The notes under the pieces were generated by a model. The model saw nothing but the letters and a program-made list of their open reading frames with translations, made no database searches and was not told the DNA's origin. Positions 34,001 to 49,000 of a stretch of DNA of 64,000 nt are shown piece by piece; the first letter of the stretch is position 1, and the number at the start of each line of letters is the position of its first letter. Position numbers and translations under genes: made by a program. This stretch comes from Antedon mediterranea (taxonomy: Eukaryota > Echinodermata > Crinoidea > Comatulida > Antedonidae), in the NCBI RefSeq assembly GCF_964355755.1, contig NC_092677.1, positions 15,224,101-15,288,100 on the forward strand, in the 5' to 3' direction.

Positions 34001-37000
34001 TATAGAAGGTGTAGGCCTATAACTCAATATTCAGGCTAGGGAAAATTTTCACCAGTGTAGCCTAGCCAAATGCTACACAATACCGCCTTATTGCTACTGT
34101 ACAATAATCATAATCATTTATCAAATGGTATAGCCTAAAATAAAAATACAAACATATCCAGTTTGCTTAGGAGTTATGGCAAATCAACATTTTTTAATGA
34201 AATTTTTCCCTGCCAGGCATACTGCACGTTGTACAGCAATTGAAATTGCTTTATAAAATGTAATTTGTGGTAATTCCTCTCAATGTTTTTGTTGAATTTG
34301 CTTTTTTTAAACAGCAATGATGGTTTTCTTATATTTTAGTATACATACTAATAGTAGACTGAGATATCTACATGTGCTAAACACAATGCATTACTGTTCT
34401 GACCAATCTCTAAAGAATTTTATCAATGGGTCTGTACAGTACATTACATCATCTCTTTTGTGTCTATCCAACTGGGAAATCTGCAGGACAATGCCATCCT
34501 CTTAAAGAATAAAAGAATAGTCTGATCTCACTTAATGATCAATAATATGTACTGCTATACTGTTGAGTATAGTAAAGTATTTTAGTGATGCCAGATTGGA
34601 AGAATATAGCGAAAAATCAAAGAGAAGAAAAAGCATAATAACAATTATAATGTGTTCTCCCAACTATAATGATACTCTTCATTTGTTCATTATAAAAAAA
34701 TATATTGTAGCATACACTTAAAATTAAAGCTAGATTTGAACTCGTCACTTTGACTTTGAAATAGGTATATTTTTTATGAATTTATGAGCAACCATAACAT
34801 TTCATAAAATTGCGCGTACCTTACGCTGCGCAACTCTAACATATTACAAAGTTTCCTGCACATCTAAAACAGTTTAAAGTCTATCTTCTGACAAAGTTAT
34901 GCGATGCTATGTCCACTAAAATTAGAGGTACATGTGCAACAAAATTCTGGGAAAGAAATCAGAATGAGATAGAAAAAAAAAGATCCTGACAATAACAAAG
35001 GGTTAAAAATAAAAAAAAAGTAATTTCTAATCTTGATTTCAACTTTATTTGAAACATTATTTTGGCGTTTTAATTGATAACTTAGTGAGTTAGTACCTAT
35101 AATCACCACCAATGCATTTATTTAGAGATCTTTTATAGTAAAATGAATTGTTATATTTCAACAGTTTGAATGGTAAGAATGAGTTTTAAGATCAGGGAGT
35201 TGTTAATAGTTAAATATAAAGCTCTGTCTACACTATCAAACTTTATGTGGCAAATAAATTTGATGTGCACATATATTGCATCATGATGTCATAAATACCA
35301 TATTTGGGGATGTCACTAATATATTTGGCACAACACACTTTTTGTAGTTTGATATTGTAGAGTAGACAGAGCTTAATAACAACTCCATGGTAAGATTGAC
35401 AAATTCCAACTAAGAGTTGAAGACTATAGAAAAACATGTAGTATAATTAAGCACTCATTGAAATCCCATTCATAATTTTAAATGTTGACATTATACAACA
35501 GAATATATGACTCAACCACCTTCCACACACCCAGACCTTTTACATGACATAATTAATTGAATGTCATGCTGTTGAAATAATAAATTCCCTTTGTTATGTG
35601 AATAGAATAGCCCATTATGTTGCCATGGAAATTGTACACAGTACATTCATTTGGGAGTTAACCTGGTGACTCATTCTGACTTTGAATCATTGTTAATTGC
35701 TGCCCTCTATATTGTATTCACTAAACATTTTTGAAGTGCGATTTTGATAATTTCTATGCTTTGACGAAGGAGATAATTCTCTATGGTTTGTTGAAAGCTT
35801 TGGTGTATACACACAATGAAATTGATATTCTTTTTACCACGTTTGCAGATTATGCAAACATTTTACAGTAAATTAAGAAAAATAAATGAAAATATTATTA
35901 ATAACATAACAATTTTTATTGAATGATGATTCTGTTTAGAATACTATATTTAGAATATAAAATAATATTAATAAACGGCCTATTTGTGTCATTGATTGAA
36001 ATTTATCGGAACCCTCCTTTAGGACATCCCTATTAAAAGGAACAATTGCCCATGAAATAAACAAGAGCCAATGTGTTTTAATACTGCGGCCGACCCCTTT
36101 TTAAGGAACATCCCAATTTTGTCCCCTTAATAAGTATTCTATTTGTAACAAGATAACATTGCAGGATTGGGTGCATCATTTTATTCACAGGGGACAAATG
36201 ATTTAGAAAAAATCAAACTATTGATTAATCTGATTAATAATTATATGAAAATAATGATGATCGGTATCCCTATTGATTGAATGGACTATCCTAAAATTAT
36301 AATAAAAAAGTAATTTAAGCGAATAAATACTGTATTACATAATTTATATCCCACTTTGTACAAGTCGACAATATATTGAAAGTAATGTTTAGTCATGACA
36401 TTAGCTTTATTGCTAAATGATCAATAATATTATGTCAAAGGTCATCAGATTATTCCATTTTCGTTCATTATCATGTGGTAGATTGAAGTGGCCTCATGCA
36501 TGACTGGTTCCAGAAGATTGAGTTTAGTTTGATTGAGTGTTTTGATAAACATAGTGGTATTGGACTGTCATCTGTTAGTCTGCCATACTTTAGTTTATGG
36601 ATTTTAAATATCATTTTTCGTAACAAACGCATCGCTGAAAATACTCTATATTCCTGATTTTTTCTATAGATGTCATACTTGGATATTTTTACTAATAATA
36701 TAGTATCTTGTCAGCATTTGGATATATCTTTGACTCTTAGTCTTAGTTTTTAAGTTCGCGAGTTCAAACTATTTTTTTGGGCAGTAAGTTTATTACGATT
36801 ATTATGGAACCTTTTTTCTTACGGAAAATCATTTCAGCATTTTGGTTAGTCTTTATTATTTGTCATTCTGAGTGGATTTTAATATTCTGACGCTTCAGTA
36901 GTTTTTCAGCATTCGACCATGGAGGTATCATTACCTCTATGATTGGACCATAATTTATACTGTACTTCACATTTGTCACCCTGTTGTCATTTCTGTTCAG

Positions 37001-40000
37001 AGGACATGTTTTACGTTTTTCCATTTTAAATTGTATTTCTGCCACTGAAAACATTTTGATTTTCAAATTTTAATTGAAGTTAAATTATCTTTTATATAAA
37101 TATCTGACACTCATCAGTAATCATTTTGTTAGAAAAGGTTACTTACTTAGAACACTGGTACAAAAATAATGTATTAATTCACACTTAGTAGTATTAGTGT
37201 TAACATGGAGTAAAGATTCTTTACTCCATGGTGTAACTATCAAACTAATTTGACAAAAAGTGTGATATGCCCAAATATGGTAGTGATATAACATCATCAT
37301 ATCCATATAAGTAAAGCTTGATAGATAGTGTAGACAGAGCTTTAAATTAAACCAGCTGTGATGTACCCTGTACAGTTTGTATCCATATTACTGTATTGTA
37401 TGGTGGACATTATTGTAACTATAGGATAAACATTTACAGTGTTTTACTCTTTGTATATATCAGGTGTCTAAGTTGTATTTTGGTTGTTTCTTTATATAAT
37501 CGTGTCATTTTTAAGTTGCATAATGAATGAAGAGAGCCATTTTAATTAGTCTAAATATGATTTTAAAACCTGGTGTCAACATAGTCAATTTGTAATTAGA
37601 TTTGAATGATACAATTAAGGAATAACATTTCTCACATTTAAATTTTTTTCATTTCCAACAAATTGTTGTCTTATTGTTCCACCTGTGGAAGTATTTACCC
37701 TTTACAACCACCATGGTGTTTTTTCATGTTCCAACTGGGCTTGAAGGTTAAATATTCAAGAGAATTTTACAATTGGCATTAAAAGAACGTTATGAAAATA
37801 ATCCGCTGTAGTGGGCCAAGAGGCGGTCACAGGATTAATGAACCATGTGACAGCTGTAGCAATTGTAACAAAGAAAATAGAAATATACTTTAGGGTTTGT
37901 GAATTAACTTTTATTTTAGTACAAGTGACGAAATTCTACTGTAATACTATATAGATTAGATTAAGTGTAGAGGAATTTATAATTTGTGTATTTCAACAAA
38001 CATCGGTATATATACTGAATCTGAATGTTTGTCTGTGGTATACTTGGTAGACAGCCCACTAAGGCGCAGGATTGGTCATAAGGGTCCATTCCCAACACCA
38101 TTCTGGTGCCATACTTGGTAGACAGCCCACTAAGGCGCAGGATTGGTCATAAGGGTCCATTCCCAACACCATTCTGGTGGTATGCTTGGATGGTAGACAG
38201 CCCACTAAGGCGCAGGATTGGTCATAAGGGTCCATTCCCAACACCATTCTGGTGGTATGCTTGGATGGTAGACAGCCTACTAAGGTGCAGGATTGGTCAT
38301 AAGGGTCCATTCCCAACACCATTCTGGTGGTATGCTTGGATGGTAGACAGCCTACTAAGGCGCAGGATTGGTCATAAGGGTCCATTCCCAACACCATTCT
38401 GGTGGTATGCTTGGATGGTAGACAGCCAACTAAGGATTGGTCATAAGGGTCCATTTCCAACACCATAATTAATTGACAATTTTAGTTGTACATAAAAAAT
38501 AAAAAATAATAAAAAAAATAATATCTTTCTATCACTATCATAGTTATTCTTAGATTTTTTCTAGTAGCAGAGAAGACTGAAATTAATTGCACTCTTGCCT
38601 GTTCCATAGTTTATATACCCACATTGGTCTATAAATTATCAATTTCTATTAATTATCTATATGTTCATTTATTTATCATCATATTACTGATTATTCTGTT
38701 TAAAAATGTAAAACATTTTTTAGTAACTATTATATCAAAAGTCTTTGACCCAGTTATCAGACATCAGGCATTTTTTAACAGGATCCTATCAGTAAAATAC
38801 ATGTGTCTCTATTGGTTACATTTGTAAAGCGCTGACCTTGACTTGCGGTTGTCAATCAGAAATTGTTTGACTGTAACAGTTTGTGTGACTTTCCAGTCAT
38901 AACTTCAGTCAACCAGTAAGTATTACGGAAATATATTCTACACACAGTTTTACTACAGTAGATGTTGGGATTATTTATATAGGAAGTAATTCATTGAATG
39001 GGGATATCTACAGAATTTGGATAGTATATTAATAGCAAGTTTTATTTTGAATTTTTCTGTAAGCCAAGTTTACAGACATGTTCTTCAGGATTATATAGGA
39101 GACGAGGAAATTAATTTACATACAGTAAATTAACAGCACATTTCTATTTTGGACTGTTCATATGCTGTAAGCAAAATCTAAGGAAATGTTTTTAAGATTT
39201 TAGGATTATATAGGAGACGATAGGAAACATGTATTGGATAATTCAGGAACTATTGAGTTTGTATTCACAACCTTTTCAAAATTCAACATCCTTTGCCTAC
39301 CACAAAATGTCTGGGTTTTCTGGAAAGTATGGTTTCATAATGTATTTTTAAATACTTATGGTTTTGACTTCGTCTAAGGTGGGCCATCAACAAGTGCCTT
39401 CTTCCAGAGTCTTCTGTTCTTTTCTAATCAGGTAGAGGTACAGTAGAGCCATTCTAGGTGTAGGTCTCTCTTTGGCAGATTTTCTTAGGTCAGTCTCTAG
39501 TTTTCCAAGGAGTATTTAGTCGACGTATCTTGATTTTACATTTCAAACACAATATTTGGAATTTCTAAAGTCTAGAGAAATACAAATTTATCACTACTCT
39601 CAATTTGCTATTGCAATGGAATGGTCGATAAATAAATTGATCTGTTTATTAAACCATGTGAATATCTCGTTTTAAAGTTACTAACTGTAGCATGTTGATT
39701 GCAATAATAAATATTTATAGAGAAAACGTGGAGACATGGGAATCGACTGCTTTCCTAATGTAAATTCATTAGCAATTTCAAAAGTGCCTTACAGTATTCT
39801 GTAAATCTAACATATAATACTGTACTGTATGTTAAATACTAGTATAAACTAGAATTTTTGTTGTTAAACTTTATATAATAATATCTGGAAAACTGAACTT
39901 TTTGGGTAGCCAAGGGACTGACATGTAATTACTGATTGTATAGAATTTTCAGTAGTCTTTCTTCCATTTTTAGACAATAAAAAATAATTTGGGTGACTCA

Positions 40001-43000
40001 TGCTTTTTGTATAAATTACTGTAGACTGCTTTAGAAAGATCAAACTGACATTAGGTTTGTTTTCAATTACTGTAGATACTGAATGTGCAATGAGCATATT
40101 GACTTAATGTACTGTAGGCCTTTAATAAGGATATTGTGCTGTGAAATGTGTGTGTCTTTTTGTTCAACTCTTATAGCGATCATTGAAATATCATCTCTAG
40201 TGTACTGTAGTCCTCTTAGTCAACACTAAACAAATTGACAAAACACGTTATCTGATGTCATTGTTATCCAATAGATACCAAACTGAATATAGCTTCATAT
40301 CATAATCAACCTCTGACATGTGACAACAGTTTTAACATCTGATAATTTGTAGTTGTTTAGTAAAGTTCACTACAATTGTACAAACACATTTGTACAAAGA
40401 AGTACTTTAGGGTGTTTTATTGACTTGCTACTGTTCGGTGAGGAAAGTATATCTATCTAATTAGGGCTAAATACAGTGTAAGGTCAAATAGCCAAGTGAA
40501 CTTGTTAATTAGCCAACCATTCAGTTCTTATACTCAAACTCAATTTTGTCTTAAAAACTTAATTCATTTGAAATATAATTTATTCAATATTCTTGTTATT
40601 GATCTAGACTACAGAATTATAATAGAAGTCCTTAATCAAAAAGAACTGTTTCATTTACTAATTATTGGACTGTGTAGAGAAGTAAATTAGCTTATCTTTT
40701 AGTTTCAACTCCTACATAATAATAATTTAAATCTATACTATAATCCATTCAATTCTAGTACTCCATATTTGCTTTGAAATCCAAAATCTTACAAAACTGT
40801 GACGTTACATTCGTGTTCAAAACCGGGTTTATTAGAACTGAGAAGATTTAAAAGCGTAATAAAACTTTAAACCTTTAATTTACACTGTACAATCTTTATT
40901 ACACAAGACAAAAATTACTTTGCCTTCAAAAACAATAAATTAAGATTGTGCCTTAATACTGGCATGTTTTGTTGATGATTTTTTGGTATAGAAAGTAATG
41001 CTTATGTATAGTGATAACTTATGCACAATCAATGATAATAAATCCATTAGTAATTTATTGGGAGGTTTTGTTAGGTACTGTACAGTATTTGTAGTAGTGT
41101 CGTGTTCATATGGATTTCAGTAAGCTACTGGATCAGTGAAACTATAAAAGATGTTTATGCTATAATTCTTATAGCCTTCTATATTAGCACTCTAATAATA
41201 ATAAAATCAATAATTGAAGTTCCTAGTACAACTAAGATATATTTATAGAATTTTTAAAGACTAATTCATTATTTTTAATTTAAAATATGTTGTTCATACA
41301 GTAGGAAAGGAAAGTAGAGAATAGTGTAAACGTTTCGGTTGTTATGCTCTGTATTGTCAGTAGATACCACTGGAGTAATGCTAGTTTATTATGTCACCAT
41401 GCAAACTTTTAATAAACATGTTTACATTTATAAAGGTAGCCATAGAGAGGCTCAGCTGTGTGTGAGTGACAATGACATATAGGTCGTTTAATTAATTTAG
41501 TATTGGAGCTAGTGCATAATTACATCCAATTATTAATTACAAAATTATGTTAGCACGTTGGACTTTGTCCTTGCATTTGTTAAATTATGTAAATTAGTCA
41601 GTCTGATCGATACAAACTTGAGTTAAAAATATTAAATTAATTCCACCAACTGTTACTTTGCCCATCTAGTAATAATAATATTAATAATTACTCCAAGTGG
41701 GTTTAAAATATGAGCTACTGTATGGTACAGTTTTGGCATTTCTATTGTTATAATGGAGTTATGTTATGAATTTAGTGTCATAGTTTCCATGGTGACACTA
41801 CAGAACAGTTATAAACTCCTCTGTTTGTCGCATTGATAGAGAAGTAATTGTACAATTAGGATCAGTATTTCAACATTTATAAAGTCATCGTCATTGTGTT
41901 AAATGAATAGCAAAAGCACTTACGTGTTATACATACAGTATTTATGTTTTTGTAAACTTTTCTGTAAATGCCATAGAAGATTATTTAGCTCGGGTATTTT
42001 TTTGTTGGTTTAGGCATAGTGGGTTGCAGTATAGATTATAGTGTCGCTTGATTGCTTTGACTCCAGGATCTTCCTACTGTAAGTTGTTGTAATTTGTTAA
42101 TAGTAATTTCATAGTTTAGATTTTAGTGTACTAGAAACTTTACAGTAGTTCATTTCATTTCATTTCATAATAACATTTATTTCCTTCATAATATACAAAA
42201 TAAATAATATAATACACAAAATTCATGACGAGAAGAAAGATAGTTAAAACAATACAATTTTTTTTTTCTCATCTTTAACATGAATAAAACAATATTATGA
42301 AGGAGGCACAATTTCTAAAAAGTTGATTTCTTTCAATGATAATAAATGATTGTCTACGATGAGTGTTATTGTTTCTAAAGCTCTGTCTACACTATCAAAC
42401 TTTGTGACAAAAAATATTCCCATATATGGACATGATGATGTCATACCACTTCCATATTTAGGCACACCACTTCCATATTTAGGCACATCATACCTTTTTT
42501 GTCAAACTAGCTTTATAGTTTAAATAGAAGGTTTTGATTGTAAGAGTTTGCTTTCTAGAACTTCCCTCTTGAATGAACTATGGGGAATCAATTTCCTCCA
42601 TAATTTAACAAACATTATACTTTAGCACCCTAGGATCTAACAATTCAAACAGTAAGGTAGGCCTACTAACACTACAGGTTGGTAATTAGTTACCATTAAA
42701 AACCAATCATTTAATCAGTCTCTTCCTGCTTAAGATTTTACTGTTAAACTCCAAAATGGAAACCATACCATCACTGCATGAGGTTTCAATTGATTCCTTG
42801 TTGAAAATAGAATTTCTGAACATGTGTATGCATTTAGCAACGATTTCTATTTAAATTTAGTTTTACTTTCATTATTTTGTTTTGATAACATGTTATTAGG
42901 GAGTACTTGCTGCTTCATATGAAAGTTGTTAGTTAACAGTAGGTTTTTTGTACTATGGAGGGTATACAGTAAAGTTCAATGACCTATGGTACCCTTATGT

Positions 43001-46000
43001 CATTAAACCAACATATACAATGATGATGTGTTCCTTATAATATTGAGTAGTATAGTAGAGATTTTCTTGGTACTGTATATATGAAAAATGCAAAAATCAT
43101 CATAACTGACTCGAATCCGGGCCTTTAGCTTGGTATGCCGATGCCATACCATTAGACCACCATACGACTTTAGATTCATTAGACTGGGCTCTCTCATCTC
43201 TTTATTTCAAAATCTTTACTGTAGATCCACCGCTGATTGAACTGAGAATAGAAGACTAGTGCATAATCACCAACCTACAGCTCTTTTCCTTATATATAAT
43301 CTTATATTTTCAGAATGTGACAGTTTAGTCTTGTTTTTACATAATCATGCTTTTAGTAGATTCAGATTGATTTGTCTTAAATTATAAATTCTACTTGCAT
43401 TTGCCTTCCTAATCCATCCCACTCTCACAAATTAATTACAATACTAATTTACTATTGTCTATGTCATGGTTACCATAGTGATATTAGCTCGTAGTATCAA
43501 TTTTGATCTTTTTACATATTTATTTGGTTCTTAAATTTCTAAATTTTAAAACTGATTATTAAGATAAAAAATGGATAATATTCATTTATAAAATATTTTA
43601 TAATTCTCAGGGAATAATTTCGCCAGTGTAGCATAGCAAAAAGCTATACAAAACAACCTTTTTGCTACACATTTCTACAATTGTGTAGCAAAAAATACAA
43701 TACAAAACTAGGCCCTAGGCCTATGTTTCTTGATTAAAAAATCAGTTTGATAGCAATTTTGCTAAACAAAATTTTCAAATGAAATTTTTCCCTGATTCTA
43801 ATGAATGTTAATTCAGTCGGACCCATATTTACAGTTTTTAAAAAACCATTTACTTTATTATTGTAAATATTACATAACTTTTTGACAGTTACTATTTCTT
43901 TAGAAAATGTGATCATCTTTCATTTCATTTAGAATTTTTTTGTATTCAATTTGTTTTAAAATCAAAATCATATATTATTAAACTGACAGTTTGACAACCA
44001 ATACTTTTAATATAATTTGTATAATTTGAGAGTTTTCTTCTTGCATCTTTCTCTACAACCATGTAGTTATTTTTCCACGGTACAACACATTGGAGCCTGT
44101 TTTCAATGTACAAACATAATTGATTTAATAATTACTGTATAAATGAAATTAATAAATTGATTAATATATTTAATCTACTGAGCATAAATATTAATTGGTG
44201 TATTTATCGCTCACTTAGAGCCAGTCTGGAGCCCGTTTTACATTTGATTGTAATGGATGAGTCCTCGCAATGTTGAAGCCAATGTCGTGCACGATTACCA
44301 GGTTGAAGGATTTCACGCAAAAGTATAAATCACGGATTGATGAATATACATTCAATTATTGTTCAGTTTTCCTGTGGGAATGCGAATCAAACTAACAATG
44401 ACGGTCACATTCACATTGATGCTATTATTTCTGTTCAGTGATTAGTTATGTTATGGAATTAGGCTGGTCCTAGTTACCAAGAAAAATCAAGGAATACTGT
44501 ACGTCCACACATACTTGCCATCGAGTTTGATAATGATTAATATTCAATATTATTGATTATTTATTGACATTCCAAGACACATATTTTTTAATTTATGTAT
44601 TGATTAATATTGATTATTGATATATTCCAAGACATGGATTTTCATTAATTATTGATTGACATTCCAAGACATGGATTTAGCTGGTTCTCAGTGTCATCTT
44701 TTGATTGATTAATCTATGTATTGATTAATATTGAATATTTATACATTCCAAGACGTGGATTTCTATTGATTATTATCAATTATTGATTGAAATTCCAAAA
44801 CATGGATTTAGCTGGTTCTCAGTGTCATCTTCTGTTTGAACTTGAACAATTTGATTCACATGACGAAACCAGAGACTCGTCTCCTGAACATATCAAACAA
44901 TCAGATTCCCTCCTTCGATTTAAGAGGGCGCACCTACGCAAACATGCGCCAGGCTCTGTGTGCGGCTTGGTTCGTTCGTTGTACCAAATTTTAAAGGCGA
45001 GATGGAGCATATTACATGCATGGAATTTATATCAAAAGGTAAGGTGTACTACAAGAAATTCAAACTTTAACTATTCAAAGGAGACACCTTCAGGACCCAA
45101 CAAAGTGTCTCTTAATCTGGAGACATCCATATTAAGGTGATACATTGTTATGTCCTAAATTGTGTTAAAATGCATGCCCCTTGTTCGTTTCACAGGAAAT
45201 AAAAGTGTGTGTCTTTATGTGGGTGTCCCCCAACTAAAACTGTAAGTGTTAAAACATTGATTACCCTACTGTAGGTTGTTTCAAAGAAAGCATTCTTTTT
45301 CTAGGGGATACGGATATCACTCTCCTGATATTGACGATAGTGTTAAAACAAAATTAGCCTACTGTCATACAAGAAAATTTCCTCTTTATAGCGGTGCCCC
45401 TTGAATAGGATTGCCCTCTGAGTAGGGTTCTCAAAAGAGAGGTTTACTCTTTTTGTGACATTATTTATCCTATCACATACCCCACTAGCATAATATTTAC
45501 CTAATAATATTAGACGTCTAACTAATTAACCTTGTTTAAAGTGGGAAAAAGAATGTCAGAAGTATGTCATTTGTAGCATGCCATCTGCTGCTGTATTGTT
45601 TCAATGGTATTTATATTTATGATTACCTTTGGAATGATGATTTATGGTTCTGAGTCCTGAATATAGATTTACTGAAAAAAACAAATTGTCCGGACCATTT
45701 GATCATGGTGTGTAAATATATTATTTTTAAACGCAACTCTACGGCTCACTATGTCGGTCAGTTGGTCGATTGGTCGGTCGGTCTGTAAACACTAACTTGA
45801 GCACGCGACTGCAGCCATGGCCTTGTTAATAATAATTGGTCTATTTTGGTTTATCCGGCATTTACAGATATGTAAAAATTAAATTTTGGTTTAATGTTTA
45901 CAATAGCATCAGTAATAAAATAAAATTTTCTTTTTGAACCATATTCAATTTTTGTCTACAGACAGAATTCAATATGTTACAATTCCCATGTGACTCTTGG

Positions 46001-49000
46001 TTTTATGAAAATCAATATTGCTATGAGTCACTATATTAATCACTCCTAATGAGCACCATTTTGTTCAAGTTTATTACCTCAACTGCGAAACGATGAGTCA
46101 TACTTTAGAGTAGTGTTATCGTCGTCGTAACGTGTTAAAGTCTATTACCGTAGCAGGCTACTATACGTAAAGATGCAGAGATCTGAAAATCAATACATAT
46201 TGAGATCAATATTATTAAGGCTGTGTTTGTATCAACAGCTGTGTGCAATGGGAAAATGAATCAGTCTTTATTATATTAAATTGAGATGAACCCATAACTT
46301 ACTTTCCCATTTCACAATTCATGCATCCTCCTATTGAATTTGGCATCTTTTCGAAAAGTACTCCATGCTCTTTATATCATCATTTTAGCACAACCTAACA
46401 ATCTTTTAAGAATAGCTAAATCTTTAGTAGTCATTTGTAATATCCTGAAGTGAATTTGTTTTACCTTTTTTTGTATGTTGCAGTAATGCAGTTATACATG
46501 TACAGATGTATAGACTAATTCTCCATTAAATATGAACCTTTTGGACTTGACCCTTTTTAGGGAACCTTTTCTGTGAAATTAACAAGTATGTTTCAACACT
46601 GCTGCAACCTCTACTCAGGGGACAACCTTTAGTTATTAAGGGTCATTTTGTTTTTGTCACTGGGGTTGTACTGTCCTGTTTCATTATATACTTTACCATT
46701 TTTAAATGATTAATATACTGTACATTTATCTTTACATTATTTGCTATAATTTGTAAACAAATTGTACACTACAAGTACACAAATATCACATTTATCTTTA
46801 TTTATTTATTTATTCATAGGAATCACCTTTATATCGGTGGCACACATTATCAGTTAATGGTGCATCCATTTTACAGACAAAATACAAATAACATAAGCTA
46901 CAGAGTTCGAAATACTAACACATAACATCAAAACAAAATGTAACTAATTATTAGATAATTAGATCTGTATGAAAATACATAATACGTAAACTGTATGTAC
47001 AATATATATAACTTACAAAAATAAAAACAGAACAACATCTGAAATTTCTGAAAAAGTAACAGGTTGTTTGCGCTTGAATGAGTCTAAACTCAACACATGT
47101 CTGTTTCACAATAAGATCTCTGGTAGCTCACAATACCTATAACAATGCTCTTTGTTCATTCTAATATCATATTGAAGAATGGACAACAAGTGGAGCAGAA
47201 ATAATGAATATTATATGCCAGTTCCTACTTCTCTTTTTACATGGATATGTTATTGTAATCTCTCAACATACAATGACATACTGTTGGTGCTATAAGTAAT
47301 GAAAATAATAATAAATATTATTTATAATGATTTAATTTCTATATTGAAAATATTTTAACTGCAGAAAAATTAATGAGTTGACTTATTTAATAATTTTCAC
47401 ACACAATAATCAAAGTTATGCAACTACTGTGCACATTGTCTTGCATGTGATATTAATAAAATTCTCAATAAATTTATGTTCATAGACCGGCTTTTATTTA
47501 TGATTCTATACATATTATATGAAATAAACTGGTACAAAAATGTTCAAGTAATTCAGTAAAAATAACCACCACGTTTCTGAACTATAAAATTCAAGTTTAA
47601 ATACAGCAAAATAACAGTGTCGTTCTTAGATAATAATAGGGAATATTTTCGCCAGTGTAGATACTTAGCATAGCCAAATGCTACACAATACCATCTTATT
47701 GCTTACACATTTATCAATGGTATACGCAATTTTAAACGCAATACAAAACTCTTTCCTACTCCATTTAGATTAATCATCAGCACTTATTGCTATCACAATT
47801 TTGTAATGAAATCCCAGTAAAATTTGCTTCATATTTACTGTAATTGCATGGTTTTTTCATTTTATTATCATTATTTGAGAATAAAATTGCAAATATTTAC
47901 ATTAAATACACTATTTGTGTCGTTTGTCTGATTTTTCTTTTGTTGTGTGTTTATAAGAGATTCACCATCTGTGTCAAACTGTGTAAATACAGTCATGATA
48001 CATAATATGAAAGGCAATATTACATTGAATTGCATTGACGTAATATTTGTTCTATGTCTGACATGAATGAATCAATTCAATGAAGCTTTTAAATCAGAAT
48101 AATGTAATAACCGTTTGAATGTATTCTATTTTTGATGAATATGTATTTCATTTTCAACATTCATTTTAAATAATAAATGTTTTTAAATACATTTCCAATT
48201 TTGAATATCTTTTCCTTATCATGAAGAAATAAGTTCAATTTATTTCTCCATGGTACCCTTATTAATTGGAAGTTATGCAAATGTATCAACTCCTTTCTGT
48301 TGGTTTATTAACATGAAGGAATATTTGGGTGGCACATGCAACCACTTCTTTGACATAAAAAAATTATTTCATGACCAACAAAGTGTTGCCTTAATAATAG
48401 GGATGTACCCTCTATATACTGTACAGTGTTGTCTGTAGTTCATTTGATGTCACTTGATTAAAGGTGTCCAAAGATGTACACCACACATACCACTTCAAAA
48501 CTTATGAATTGAAACCTTAGATATATTACAATCAGTATCATTTTTTTTACAATTACAGCAACAACTTCAAGCATACGTAGCATGGGTAAACTCACAGCTG
48601 AAGAAACGGTCAGGCTGTCGACTGGTGGAGGATCTACGCCGTGACATGCAAGATGGCGTCACTCTTGTTCACCTCATTGAGATTGTCTGTAAGTTGAATA
48701 CATGTTATCCAAATTGTACTGTTCAACAGGGTGTGCAAGACATTTACACAGGCTTTGGTGTTGCACCAAGACATACAGTACAGTATGTAGTGGAGACAAC
48801 ATGGGTACCTACAACAATACTACACTATATGTCAGTTAAAGTGGTTCACAACTTTTGGTCAACATAGCGTGGCATACGTTTAGGTGTTACAACTTACACT
48901 CAATAAATATATAGTGCAAATTTCTGAAAAAACTTGATAACCTAAAATTATATGCTTTGACTCCATGACCGGTATACAAAGGTGCAATTTATAATGTTTT

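Larger units (their letters stand above)
28028..44801. other. long 5' introns of DIXDC1
   Basis: Apart from candidate exon B at 29909-29992, I see no coding exon here. The region holds MITE family 1 and 2 copies, tandem arrays at 31840-32193 and 38043-38467, a tRNA-derived sequence at 43104-43168, TAGGCCTA clusters at 28440-28530 and 28870-29065, and frequent TACAGTA/TACTGTA words. The rest is AT-rich sequence in which I recognise nothing. Confidence 0.5.
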
